A stretch of DNA of 64,000 bases from Erpobdella octoculata (Eukaryota > Annelida > Clitellata > Hirudinida > Erpobdellidae): NCBI GenBank assembly GCA_963978895.1, contig OZ022238.1, positions 11,165,128-11,229,127 of the forward strand. Direction: 5' to 3'. The notes below the pieces were generated by a model. It saw only the letters and a program-made list of their open reading frames with translations. It had not been told where the DNA came from and did no database searches. Shown one piece after another: positions 40,063-52,442 of the stretch (position 1 is the stretch's first letter; each line of letters opens with the position of its first letter). The position numbers and the translations under genes were made by a program.

Positions 40063-41400
40063 GTCGTTATTGTAATAACTGATGAAAATGTGTAGTATCG
40101 TGAAAATTTGAATAAAACAAAAGCTACCATAAGCCTGGCATTTGTGGAGAAGAAGAATTCTTCATTTCTGTAGTCGCATTCGATATAATAGAGACTGCAA
40201 TGTTAACACGAGTAATTGAAAATAAATTCCATATTAACTTATACTAGCCAATAACTTTGACTAGAAAAAATATCTTGTTAAAATAATATTGTTCTAAATG
40301 GTTCATTCTATGGGTATATTTAGAAAGCAATAATTAAAGTTGATGTAGAAAAAAAACTAAAACAGCTATTTGATATTATGTTCTTATAACCATTATGGCG
40401 TCCACTCCGTCAATATTTTTATTAAGGTGATTTAGTTTTAAGAAAAATTCAAAACGAAAAAACAGAATTTAACACTCATGTTGATATTTGATAGTTGATT
40501 TGATAATTGATAGCAAATGAAGTAGGAAAAATCGCTGGCTTATTCCCTGAATCACCGAAAAAGTATTTAATTGTGCGCCATATCAAATACAACTCTGAAA
40601 CAGTAAAACATTTATTATGTTGTATTATATATATGTTTACGCTGATCACTGACTCACTCACTCACTCACCCAGGCTTATTTTTCATTTCTAATTCAATGA
40701 TTATCATAACTCTTTTACATTCATAAAGAGCATTGTTAACCATTTCAAAAATAAGCCAAGTTCAACCTAATTACTGCACTTGAAATTTTTAAAAAGTATG
40801 TCTAAACGTTAAAATTTGAATGTTAACAAGTAAGCTGTAAAAATCAAAGGTTTTTTTTTTTTACAAATTTCCTATATTTCAAGATTTGCTGGCTTTTCAT
40901 TTATTGCAAATTTTTCTTTTAAAACAAAGTTTTTTCGAATTCATATATGCAAATTTTTCCTTAATTTGATTTGATTTGATTTTTGTTTTAAAACATAGTT
41001 ATTATTTCAAATTAAAAAATAACTTTTTTTTTATTTTAAAATTTCATTAAATGCATTGTCATGAGGAGCAAGATTATATTTTAAATTTCAGCTCGATTGG
41101 ATGACGGAAAGTTAGTTCGGCTAATTCGGCAACTGTAAAAACGTTGAGGAAATAACTTTATCATTTTAATTCAAGGAAATTAAAAAATTTTTTGCTTTTT
41201 AATATTTTTATTATAAGCAGTTTTCAGCAGGCTCTTTCTAAATATGAACTGACTGTAACGTCAGTTTTTAATGTTAATTTTTTTTTTAAATGTTTTAAAG
41301 CATTAATTTCTAATATATTTGAAAAAAAACTTTCACCTTAATCAAAAGCATTGCTTTGACTTGTTGTTACTGTTTTTCCCGTCACTTCAATTAAAATAAT
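40063..41400. other. no gene recognised; poly(A) signal at 41212
   Basis: AT-rich. Minus-strand AATAAA at 41212-41207 lies about 200 bases past the stop codon of the gene ending at 41410 and may serve it. Confidence 0.4.
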
Positions 41401-41409
41401 TAAAATTAT

Positions 41410-44400
41410 TTACGTCGATTTTCGGTCCATTGTGAGGCCGACCTTGGTGTAGTTGTTTTCATTGGGTAGCAAGACCACGACCTCGTGGGTTTTAATGTTT
41501 CCCTTCATCAGAGTGCCATCGCAACAAGACAGTAAGGTCCAATTCATGTCATTTATGATTCCGATGGACACAATTTCTGGACCTTGGTGTTAGCGATGTA
41601 TATTTATAAATTTTTGAAAAATTAATCATAATTACAAATGAGGTTATTTTAACTAAACGTTCAAACATTATTTGATATAGAACTAATTCATTTTAACTAA
41701 AATTTCTTTGTTGAAATCAAACAAATATGTGCCAATTAGATAACTGTGTCAACTGAATGTGTGTTTTTTTATACACTTTTATTACCTAACTTTGTCATGG
41801 ATTGTGCTACTGAGAGACGTTTGGTCAATATAAAGAAAAACTTGACACAGAGACATTGATTTGCCCGTTAATCAACATCTGTTCTATTGACAGGAAGATC
41901 TTGAGATTGGCGGTTTTATATTCCATCTGTCAATAAGACACTGTGTCAATAGTGCAAAAGAAGAAATAGCGTGTTAATAATCTTTAGCTGTCGGAGGAAC
42001 GTGCGTTGTAGCAGCTCCTATAAATCTGCTTGGCGGTTAAACCTGTGAGTGTCGACGACATTACCCGGCTCATCAAACCTGTGAGTGTCGACGACATTAC
42101 CCGGCTCATCAAATCTTCACCAAACAAAAATTGTTCCCTGGACCCAATACCGACATGGATGATCAAGCAATACTCTAGTGAACTGGCACCGTTTGTGACA
42201 TTCCTGGTAAATTCATCGCTAGAGCGGGGACAGTTTCCTCCTGCCCAGAAAAATGCTGTCATCACACCGATCCTGAAGAAGCCGAATCTAGATCCGCTCA
42301 ACACCGGTAACTACCGCCCAATCTCGAATCTGTCAAAACTACTGGAACGATGCGTAGCCGCCCAGATAAACATCTACCTCCGTGAAAACAACCTTCTCCC
42401 GATGTTTCAGTCGGCGTACAGAAATCAGCACCAGTGATATTTTAGTAACGAAAACTAAAACTAATACGAAAAAGATCGACCATAGTTAACTAAAACTATA
42501 ACGAAACGAAAATTGAATTTCACAACTAAAACTAAACTAAAACTAGAATGGTTTGTCCTAGAACTAACTAAAACTAAAATAATTAAACTCAAATATTTAG
42601 TTACTTTTTCGTTATTTGAAAAAAGTTTGTAATTAAAATTTTTAATGATCATAGACATCGATGTATTAAGAAACATAAACAAAATTAATTTCATTTTTTT
42701 AGTTTCTCAATATCGGCCTGAAATTATTCTCCGTATTTGACAGACGTTGGTGTGTTGTTTTTGCAACCGATATTAATTTGGCAAGTTTAGTTAAACAGTT
42801 TTCTGGTCGCAAGCAGGCAGCAGTGTGTGGACTTTTTTTTAAATTTGAAGAAACAGAAAACAAAAGTCGATGTCTCGTGACTTTAGCGTTACACTTGTTG
42901 CAACTAAGAATCTGACTAATCTTAAAAACCATCTTCATTATCACTACAAAGAAATTTTTAATGACATGATTGAGTTGAAACAAAATCAATTGTCTATGCA
43001 AGCAAGAAGATTCGAATTGATGGTTAGTTTTAATTTGCTACTATAGTATACTTTACTAAAAGGTTATATAGTAATATAGTTGGTAGTATAAGTACTCTCG
43101 ACATGATAACTTTTTTAGAAATACTTGATTTTAACTTATGTAATTTGTTTTCAGTTGAAACATATTTTATGTGTATAGGTTAAATTCCAACCCTATCTAC
43201 ATACATAAGCAGCCATCAAGTCAACCGCAATTGTCGACAGTCCACTCAACGATGAAAGATTTTCCCCTGCTTTCAGCAAAACTGGCTGGACAGTCAACAA
43301 GGCAATTGGTTCTTGATGTGGATGCTGTACTGTTAAAAAACCAACTCGCTCAATATATTAAAGAAGTCAGCTCATTCCCATATAATTACAGCCTCTCCTC
43401 AATTGAGTTCTGGTACCAGAAGCAATAGTTGAATACTTCAGTCCTATGATTGCGCTGGATCTGATATCGGCACCAGCTTCGCAAGCTTTTGTGGAGCGAC
43501 TTTTCTCAGTTTGTAGGATTTTGACAGCTGGCAGACGCAACAGGATGGAAAAATCATTGAATATGCGTGATTGGTTAAAAGTAAACCAAGATATACTTGT
43601 TGAAATGGACAGTTAATATTTATTATACTGGAATAAAAATATATGAGCAAAAATTTAATTGTGACGGATTAAACTAATAATAACTAAACTAAACTAGAAT
43701 GATAGCACCAAAACTATATAGAAACTAAAATAATTGCATTTAGGAAAACTAAAACTAAATAAAATAAAAATGACTTTAGTCAAAACTAACTAAAACTAAA
43801 ACTAAAATGATTTTCATAACTAAAATATCACTGATCAGCACTCCACTGAAACTGCTGTCCTGAAGGTACTGTCTGATATTTACGCTGCGGCTGATTCGGG
43901 TCGGATCACGCTACTGGGACTTCTGGACCTCTCCGCTGCTTTCGACACTGTTGACCATCAAATTTTGGTCAACAGGCTCCATTTCTCGTATGGTTTCGGA
44001 GATGTCGTCCTCGAATGGTTTCGTTCCTATTTGACTGATCGGTCCCACTGCATCCGCTCCGGAGGTGTTTTGTCCACGCCTACCTCTGTCCTGTGTGGCG
44101 TCCCGCAGGGATCCGTTCTGGGCCCATTGTTGTTTCTTCTCTATTCCGCGGACGTCCTACATATTGCCACGAAACATCGGTTTTCTGTCCATTCTTACGC
44201 TGACGACCTGCAGATTTACGATCACTCCCCGCCAGCGTCGTGTTCCGATCTGGTCCCCAGGATGTCTGCATGTATCAGCGAGATTGGCACTTGGATGGCA
44301 AGCAATCGCTTGCAACTCAATCCTTCTAAGACCGAAGTGATCTGGTTGGGCTCGCCTGGTCGACTCAGCTTCTGTCCGAAGGGGGATCTGGTCATCGCTG

Positions 44401-47400
44401 GTGTCTCAGTCAGGCCCTCCACTTATGTTCGTAATCTTGGCGTGATGGTCGACAGTAGCTTGTCTATGGAGGCACACATCTCTCATCTTACTCGTTCATG
44501 CTTCTATCATCTCCGTCAACTGCGCGTCGTCCGCCGTAGCCTCACCATGGACTCCGCCCATTCACTCATTAGAGCACTCGTGCACAGCCGGCTTGATTAC
44601 TGTAATGGTGTCATGGCCGGACTTAGACAGTTTCAAATCAATAGGCTCCAATCCATTCTCCGAGCAGCCGCTCGTCTCGTTCTTCAGCTGCCCGGCTGGT
44701 CTCCCGTATCAGATCTCATGCGGACGCAACTTCACTGGCTTCCTTTCCCGCAGAGAATTCAGTTCAAGTTGGGTCTGATGGTATACAAGTGCCTCCACCA
44801 CACGGCTCCGGTCTACCTGCAGCAATTGTGTGTACCGATCTCAACGCTTGCTGGTCGGTCCCACCTTCGATCGGCGGCTGCTGGCGACTTGTTCGTTCCA
44901 TCGTCAAAGACAACGACTCTCGGCAGGCGCGGATTCTCCACTGCTGGTCCAGTTGTTTGGAACAGCCTATCTGCTGACCTGAGGAATCCAGCTTTGGACC
45001 TCGGCGGTTTCAGGAAGCTGCTTAAGACAGAACTTTATTCTTAAATTTATGATTTGACGCGACGCGCTTTTGTGACTTTTTAAAAAAAAGCGCATTATAA
45101 ATTTACATTTACATTTTACATTTACATTAACGCAACCTGGGCAGGCTTGTTGGTTTCATCTAGTAGAGCTCATAAATAGAACCAACTTTTTCAAAATTCT
45201 GGGAAAAACATCAGATCAGTGCAGTTTTAACCGCGTCCACTTCTACCGGCATGCCGCTGAGTTTGGCTGACGACGATGGAAGAGACTGGTTGACTTGTTT
45301 GGTGGACAAAACAACTTCATGGTGGTCTTCAAACTAAGAAGTGTAACTGCGCTGCGAAAACTGCTCAACAAACAATTGCTTTTGTTGCTGTGTTTCCATA
45401 ACTTGCACTGAAATCTTCTGGACTACTTATAGGACTGCTCCATACTGATTAACAATGACGGAAGTCATGGATCTAACACGGCATAACGACCTTGTTGGAC
45501 AGATTTGTTTGATTGTTTGTGGTAAACCGTGCACGTTAAATGCACCATTGGAGATTGTTTTATACTTTTCGGAGCGCTTTTAAAAAACACCAAGTTCATT
45601 AACATAGCTCAAGGCGCGGTACGACGTACATTGCTCGTGTTAAAATTGCTTTGTTAACTGTGTTAATGGCCTGCACTGTCAAAACATTGATGGGCTATGT
45701 ATGGGAGGGCCCCTCCACCTTAATTTTTGGGGGGTCCCGGACACAGTGCCTTGGTGGATCGACGCCTCTGATACCGACCAATAGTAAACAAATGATGCCA
45801 GTCAAATGAGTCAATAGATAACACCGAGGCCGCGTCTTGAAGAAAAGATAAACATTTCAAATTATTCTTTTTTTCGAATAATAAAATGTTCTACATTATA
45901 ATTAATTGTGCACAATTTAAAAACAAATGTTTGTCAAAAAGTGGATGAATTTTAAAAAAGATCTTCCGGACATCCACTCACTCTGTGGACATCCGGACAA
46001 GTAGAATTTAATAAAGCCATGTAAAAACGCGAATTTAAATGTCGTCCTTTCTTTGTAGAGTTGTTGATGAATGCTCTTTTTGCAAAATAATTACAACCGC
46101 AGTGTTCAGCAAACAGACGGGAAGGTGCAAATTAAAATTTATAGATATTTACAGTGATGGGCAAAAGTTACAAAGTTTTAACTAAAATGCAACTAACTTT
46201 CAGTTAAACTCTTTTTAAAAAGTTGAATAAAAAGTTTAACTTTTTTTTAAAGTTTAGCTACATTTTTTAGTTATAACTAAAAAAAATTAAATAAAATTTC
46301 TAATGATGTGCATCGCAGCATAAAAAAATGCTGATATTGCAGAAGAGGAAGCTGGCCTCACTTTTTTGAATCCAACCTGTACACGTTTGAGTTCGAGTAA
46401 CCTGTCGGTCTAACGGATTGTTGATATTGGAATTGATAGAGTTCGTCAGTGTCAACACAAAATGTTTTTAGAACCAATTTCAGAAGATGATATGATTTTT
46501 TTGGAAGCAAATGTGCGAGGTATGAGACCAGTGGCAATGGCAATGGATATGCTGCAAAACGAAAATAACAGTTTTATTGGTATGGTTAATACAACTATTA
46601 AGGGAGTTATATACAAGTTGAAATATATGGAAGAAAAATTAATGATGCCATTAATTAATGTGCTTATAAATGGTTTAGAAACACATTTTCAAGAAGTTTT
46701 TAAATCCGATGATTATAATTTGGCAACTATGCTCATACCAAAGTTTAAATTAAATTATCTAGACCCAAATGAGAGATTCTCAAAAAAGAACTACTCATAC
46801 AGACTGTACAGCACATGACAGCTTCCGAACTAGAGCCAATAGAAACTCAAGATGGAACACCTGCACTTTTGTCATCAGATGTACAAGATGATTTATACAG
46901 TTACATGCATGAAGATCGACAGCCAGCATATACAGTTGAAGGTTTCAGCAAAGTCGAACTTTATTTAGGAAACCCTTCTATGGAAAATTCCCCATTGCCT
47001 GGGTATCCGCGATTGGCTGCTGCATTTTGCAGATACAATGCACACTTAGTGCAGCTGTTGAAAGTCTGTTTGGTGTTGCGGGTCAGATTTTGACCACTAG
47101 AAGATGCAAAACGTCTTATGTCCTATTTGATGAATCAGTTTTTCTTAGATATAAATTAAAAATTAGTTTTAATGTTAGAAACAAAATTATAAATGTGAAT
47201 AATATTGATATTTTCATTAATTTGTTTATTTATTGCTTATTAAACCTTTAAATAATTTATTTTCATTCAAAAATAGGTTTGTTAAATTTATTTATTTTTT
47301 TTTGCGTTTAACTGTTAACAAGTTAGTTCACAAAAGTTAAACTAAAAAAAAGTTTTAGTTAAAAGTTAAACTCTTTTGATAAAAAGTTAGTTAGTTGATA

Positions 47401-48001
47401 GTTTAACTACTTTAGAAAAAGATAGTTACAGCAACAGTTTAACTATTAATTTTTAGTTACTGCCCATCACTGATATTTATAGATATTTGTTTGTACTGAT
47501 GTCTGTGGGGCTTTATTCTTTTATTAATTTGCAAACATTGTTTTGATTAGCTCAAATTACCATTTTCATTTCAGTTTAAAACAAGCAATGTAGCACACCT
47601 TTTTTCTTTGTCATTAAATGGTACAAAAATCTCAATTTTTTCTATAATTGTGTAACTTTAGTTATAGACCTTTTATAATCAACGTTCCACAAATAAAAAA
47701 GTAAGAAACTTACAAGCTTCAGAAAAATTGCTCGATTCTAGGCTGTCAAGCTTGAACGGCATCGTTGACAATTTAATAATATCCAAAACACCCTTGTTAC
47801 CGTTAGGTAGGTGGAAAAGAGTGAAATACTGGCTAGTGTAACGAACCTTTATGTCAAGACTGTGCTTTTCTTTATTTAAGTTTCTGGTGATTCCTTCAAT
47901 TTGAACGCTATTGAAGTTTAAGAGTTCGATGTCTGTCTTCCAGATAGTCATTTTATCATCTTTGACTTGCACTAACAGTAACGGGACCTGTTTCCACTCG
48001 C
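41410..48001 (-). CDS. 3' exons of an unidentified gene
   Basis: Exon A is 48001-47714: acceptor ataacgtag, phase 1 in, 288 nt open, donor GCTT|GTAAGT, phase 1 out. It encodes WKQVPLLLVQVKDDKMTIWK, SVQIEGITRNLNKEKHSLDI and SQYFTLFHLPNGNKGVLDII, a beta-rich looking segment. The last exon is 41582-41410: acceptor caccaag, two bases, then PEIVSIGIINDMNWTLLSCC and LLPNENNYTKVGLTMD to TAA. The phases fit and give ...SEAC|PEIV... The exons are clearly more G+C-rich than the flanks. The 6.1 kb intron contains an L2-like LINE and two hAT elements. Upstream exons beyond 48001 were not found. A cytoplasmic or secreted beta-rich domain is likely, but no family is named. Confidence 0.5.
42000..45120 (+). 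mobile_element. L2/CR1-type LINE, 5' truncated, split by a hAT element
   Basis: Reverse transcriptase runs 42030-42431 and, after the hAT insertion, from 43842 to TAA at 45044. Motifs: SLDPIPTWMIK, NYRPISNLSK, LLDLSAAFDTVDHQIL (first catalytic Asp), GVPQGSVLGPLLF, HSYADDLQIY (YADD), and a C-terminal RLDYCNGVMAGL block typical of L2/CR1. No stop is seen in either half. The endonuclease part is missing. The 3' tail has gcgcattataaatttacatt and TTTACA-type repeats, as in L2. A 36-bp in-frame tandem duplication at 42042-42113 repeats KPVSVDDITRLI. Confidence 0.9.
42432..43833 (+). mobile_element. hAT transposon inside the LINE, perfect 8-bp target duplication
   Basis: Flanked by ATCAGCAC on both sides (42424-42431 and 43834-43841). 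Termini are the inverted repeat CAGTGATATTTTAGT, followed by actaaaac-type subterminal repeats. Inside, 42870-43010 keeps a BED-finger-like NLTNLKNHLHYHYKE. 43171-43615 keeps the C-terminal part, including LISAPASQAFVERLFSVCRI and TAGRRNRMEKSLN, the hAT dimerisation signature, with a frame break near 43428. The middle of the transposase is deleted, so it is non-autonomous. Deleting it with one repeat copy leaves the LINE frame open (RNQH then STETAV). Confidence 0.92.
45121..46151. other. no gene; transposon fragments
   Basis: 45695-45775 (gggcccctccaccttaattt, ggggggtcccgg) resembles the GC-rich element edge at 16215. 45960-46030 is related to 25370-25440 in inverted form. Otherwise AT-rich. 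Confidence 0.4.
46152..47472 (+). mobile_element. hAT transposon with CAGTGATGGGCA termini
   Basis: Ends CAGTGATGGGCAAAAGTTA and, from the right, CAGTGATGGGCAGTAAC, followed by aaaagttaaact subrepeats. Transposase pieces: 46462-46815 (VRGMRPVAMAMDMLQNENN, LATMLIPKFKLNYL), 46818-47040 (ELYLGNPSMENSPLPGYPRL) and 47040-47180 (LSAAVESLFGVAGQILTTRR), with frameshifts between them, so it is inactive. Both flanks contain tttatagatattt, a direct repeat longer than the usual 8 bp, so the exact duplication is ambiguous. Confidence 0.85.
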
Positions 48002-48009
48002 CTACGTTA

Positions 48010-49270
48010 TTATTATCATATAAACATTATATTTTTTCAATTTATTCACTTCATTTGTAACGCTTGATATTTAAATGCAAAACTTAGCATGTCAAACATC
48101 AAATACAGGAGCAGATACAAAATTAATTAAAAGAGGGGACACAAAATAGGGTGAGCAGAAAAATTGTTTCGATTTTGTTAGAATTTTAGGTTTTAACATA
48201 GATTTAACCAAAGTTTAGTTATTCAAACACTGAATTTCTGCTAGAGTTTTCAGAAAAGTAGTATTGTTCGTTAAGTTTATTGGCTTTTTTGGAGGTAAGT
48301 TTTGTACAATACATGTTACCTACATCATAATAAGGTCACGATTATTAAAAAACAAACAAACAAAATATCTGTATAAACACACAAATTATAGCAAGTAACA
48401 CTTCTAAGTTTAATCATTTCTAATGTAATATGTTGTACTAGAAGAATAATCAAATATCACAAATCACAACAAAGTATTAATAAACTTTAGATATATAACA
48501 CGTTTTATGCTTTCTGATGGAAAGTCGGTTGATTAGTTCTCCAAAAACTTTGCCAGCCACAAACAAACTCAACTGAAGTTGATAAAAAAAATTTAAAAAA
48601 AAGCTTGCAGGCAGCTTTTTAAAAAATTTCATTAAAGCAAATTTGCTTGGAGATGAAAAGTGGAAAGACAAACATTCTTGAGGGTCAAAAATATGAAATA
48701 CATTTTACGGGATAACAAAATTCCGGGGCTGAAAGGTCACGGGAAAGTTTCCTTATATTAAGGAGTCCATGGATAAATTTACTTAAACTAATGTAAAAAA
48801 ACTTTATTTGATAGCATATTAGACCAAATATTTCTGTAGTTTAGTAACATTATATGCTGTCTGATTTTATCCCACCGCCGGGATTGAGATAATTCTTAAA
48901 TGAAGCGCTTACACTAACCATAAGTAGTAGTTAAAAAAACTGAGATGGATATAAACATTGTCGTTAACATTTTCCATAATCTCGTTATTTAAAAAAAAAA
49001 CTATTTGCGATGTTTTCAGGGACGCTTTTTAACGGCCTCGATTTGTGACGCAATCAAAAGTATCGAGAGAAAAATATCTAAAAATTTAATAAACAAATTA
49101 ATTTGTTCACAAATGTAAATAAACAAAAAACAGGATTGGATGATTGCAGTGTATTTAAAATACACTGGGCGTATTTTGCATTTGTTTTTCTATACTTAGA
49201 AAGTCAAGTATTTTGTATTAGTATTTGAAATGCATTTTCAGTGGGTATTTGTATTTCTAAATTTATTTCA
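48010..49270. other. no gene recognised
   Basis: AT-rich. 49170-49190 has gcagtgtatttaaaatacac, a palindromic motif also seen with aaatacaaaat repeats near 56560-57190. A minus-strand stretch at 48490-48580 (ELINRLSIRKHKTC) follows an acceptor-like aacttcag but is too weak to call. Confidence 0.35.
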
Positions 49271-49272
49271 AA

Positions 49273-49544
49273 CTAGTGGGGTACCCGGCGTTGCCCGGGG
49301 TTTTTAGAGGTTTTTATAATGCTTGTCTCTCTCGCTCCCGTTTCCTTCCCCGCTTGCTCTCCCGTTCCCGGTTGGTTTCTTGCTCCCGGTAGCTTTCCCG
49401 CTGACGGTCACTTTCTCTTTCCCGCTTGCTCTTTTGATCTCGGTCGCTTTCCCGCTTTTGCTTACTTTCCCGTTCTCGGTCGCTTTCCTTTTCTCGCTCG
49501 CTCTTTCGCTCTCAGTTGCTTTTCCGTTCCCATTTCCGCTCATT

Positions 49545-49601
<57 letters not shown>

Positions 49602-50110
49602 CAAACTTATAGCTTATTTTCGTCTTTTTGATGTTGGCTTTTTTTATTGTTCGCCCTTTTTAGTTTCGCCCTTTTTATTTTTGCTCTTATTATCGTGCGC
49701 TCTTTTTAGCATTCGCCCTTTTTAGTTTCGCTCTTTTGTTTTCGTCCTTATGTTTTCGCCTTTTTGATAGTATACCGTTTTAGAAAAGTCGGTAAAATAT
49801 TCATACACTAGTGCCTATGTACGACCATCAAAGGTAATTGCGTAATAAAATTCAAATTTAGTTTACGTAACAACGTTTGAAGACTTCAAGCAACTTTTAG
49901 CAAATCTATTTTACGTTTTATGGGCTAAAAAAATTAGGAAAGAGTGGAAAAGAAAAATGAGCGCGAGAGGGAACGGGAACGGGAGAGCAAGCGTGAGCGG
50001 GAACGGGAAAGTGACCGGAAGTGGGAGAGCAAGCGGCGAAGGAACGGGAGCAAGAGTAAAACGATAAAAAACTTCTGAAAACCCCGAGAAATGCCGGGTA
50101 ACCCCACTAA
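49273..50110. mobile_element. Helentron-like pair, termini facing out
   Basis: The left end, read outward on the minus strand, is ccgggcaacgccgggtaccc followed by cactag|T. The right end on the plus strand is a decayed gagaaatgccgggtaacccc followed by actaa|T. Inside lie TCCCG-type arrays at 49335-49540 and, reversed, at 49970-50060, an (AT)n tract at 49552-49597, and a block (cctatgtacgaccatc ... gcaacttttagcaaatctat) shared with 28290-28385. Probably two copies joined, as at 28031-28898. Confidence 0.6.
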
Positions 50111-50114
50111 TTAC

Positions 50115-50655
50115 TTATATTTTGTGGGCAGAAGTCAGTCTTGCCTCCCACAGGACACACTTCCCCTACGTCTATGGTAGTAAAAGGTTTCATTAGCATA
50201 AAAGAAAATGCAGCCACGGAATCAACCCTACATGTTCCTTAACGTAAAGTGTTATTTTCCGATTTAGCTGAGTTTTTTGTAAGTTTTTTTATGTTTATAA
50301 AAAAAGTTGAAGGTTGACCCATCAAAAAATTCAATTTTGAAAATTAAGGACACCTTATTCGACATCCAAAGTGTCAGCTGGCTGGCTATGAATAGAAGTA
50401 GCCAGCTGAAACACGGAAAGATTTGTTTATTGCCTTTTACTGCATACTCCGTTGTTCTCGCGTCTTTGTTTTTGAATTAATTTACTTGTTCGTGTTGTTA
50501 ATAAAAGTTGCAGCCGCACTTGCGTCTCTACGCCTCTAAGCGCTAACAGAACGGTGTGGCTCAGTCACGAGAATATATTGAAACAGTTAAAATTCCATGC
50601 TCTAATTTATTTTGATATGACGTCATATATCATAGTTTCTCTCATCACAGATTTA
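50115..50655. other. no gene recognised
   Basis: 50360-50410 repeats gtcagctggctggct / gtagccagctg, a small inverted repeat. Nothing else is supportable. Confidence 0.4.
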
Positions 50656-50659
50656 CTTA

Positions 50660-50970
50660 CTACCCTGTGACCAAGGATATCTTGATATAACAACTGGATC
50701 CACAACCTATTCTAGTAGGCCTAGACAATTTAGCCAATTACATCATAGTTACATCAAGATTTTTAGAAGTATGATATAACTACTGACCATTTTGTCGTTT
50801 GTTACGTCAATTTATTTATAATTATGATATAAGAAGCGATAAAACATTAGGCCTAGTAGAGTAGGTTGTGGCTTGTGGATCCAGTTGTTATATCAAGATA
50901 TCCTTGCCTGTGAGCCTGTGAGCCTGTGACCAAGGATATCTTGATATAACAACTGGATCTTCCCCATAAT
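50660..50970. repeat. foldback element, arms ACCAAGGATATCTTGATATA
   Basis: The left arm (about 50670-50715) accaaggatatcttgatata-acaactggatccacaaccta is inverted at 50862-50910 (taggttgtgg ... gatatccttg). A third, partial arm in the left orientation follows at 50927-50962 after gagcctgtgagcctgtg repeats. One arm is also present upstream of the open frame at 14049. No coding. Confidence 0.7.
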
Positions 50971-50974
50971 CGTG

Positions 50975-52440
50975 TGACGTCATTTTGAACTATATTAATA
51001 ACTAATGAGTTAGATAATTTTATAATTAGCACTTAGATGATCACTGAGAAAAACGCAACCAATTTTACTTCATTAAGCCATTGTAATTAATAATCTACCT
51101 TCAATGGCATGTACGAGAATCGGCGATTGTGATTCTCTTGCTTGTATTTAACTGTGCGAACAACTTTCTCAATGATTTTTAGACTTCATTTGTACGGCAT
51201 TTGTTTTTCCATTATAATTTGCTATGAACTTTGAAGTGGCAAGTATCTAGCAAGCTTCTGAATGTGCTATGCTGCTGCAGTGTACATAAATTATATCTTT
51301 CTCAGAGACTGTGTTAAGTTGTTTTGGTTTGGCATAGCAACTATATCATAAATAGTTGTGAAAATATAAGCTGAAGGATGCAGATCTTACCCCACTTGAG
51401 AAAAATGTAACCGGAAGGATGACATTCCGGCTTCAAAGCAATTAACGGAATGGCATCCTGCCTTATCCCATCTCACTTCGAGCTCTGTGCTAAAGAATCC
51501 TCCGCTTAAAAAGTTTCTAAAAATGTGTATTAATGTAATTTAAATAAAATGTAAATTAAAATTTTATTATTTTAATTAATAAAATTTTTAACAACTTTTT
51601 TGTTATATTAAAATCATCTTAAATTATGTAAATTTAAAATATTTAAATCCATCCATAATTTATCGTCTTTGCTTCAATAACAGCAGCCTGCCATTGGTTA
51701 GCTCTCTCCAGTAGTCCGTGACATAAATATACAATTTTTTAATTGTCTTTTCACGTCTAATCTGGTCCTAATAGGTGAGATCTCTTTTATCTGTTTTAAT
51801 ATTTATTAGTATGTTGGTGTCGGCTATTTTGCATTGCGCGGTGCTTTATTTGGCTCCATTTACAAAAGTTTCTGCCGTCCGGCGTTGTCTGTCTTGGCGC
51901 GCCATTAAATGCTGCGTATTACATCAGGTGGACACGCTGGGCGGTTTTGTTTATCCATATTTAATGTGGATTTGCAGGATCGGCTTGCAAAGATGGTATC
52001 CGTTCTTTCCGCCAAACTTTCTCCGGGCGATGTTGGGGCTTTAATATGGCCGATTTACTCACTACTGCTGATATGATATGATGTGCGTACTATTCATCTG
52101 AAGTTTGATTACGCGGATCTGTTGTCTAACGTGTAATTAAGTAAATATGATCTATCCGATTAGCGATTTAAATGAAGGTTTGCCTGTTATTAGGCTGCCA
52201 GACATTGGCTGAGTTGAGACTTTCAACACTTTTGCACCATATATTGAGAAAGATTTGCAACAAAAACTTTACAAGATTATTGTGTAAAAGATGCATAAAG
52301 CAATAAAGAATTTGTGTGTGTGTATAACCATCTCTATTAGACCTTTGGTTTAATGATCATCCTTCTTATCAGTTGTCGAGTTATTTTTTGTAGTAGAAAA
52401 ATGTTACGCTATAATTAAACAAGTTTTTTCTTTTAACTTT
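50975..52440. promoter_or_regulatory. upstream region of the LARP gene, 5' exon not resolved
   Basis: 51820-52060 is richer in C+G and CpG than its surroundings (ccgtccggcgttg, cttggcgcgccatt). A donor-like ATAG|GTGAGA lies at 51775. Either could mark the promoter and untranslated first exon of the LARP gene, whose first recognised coding exon begins at 52443. The open frame 51775-52044 has no ATG context and is probably not translated. Confidence 0.35.
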
Positions 52441-52442
52441 AG

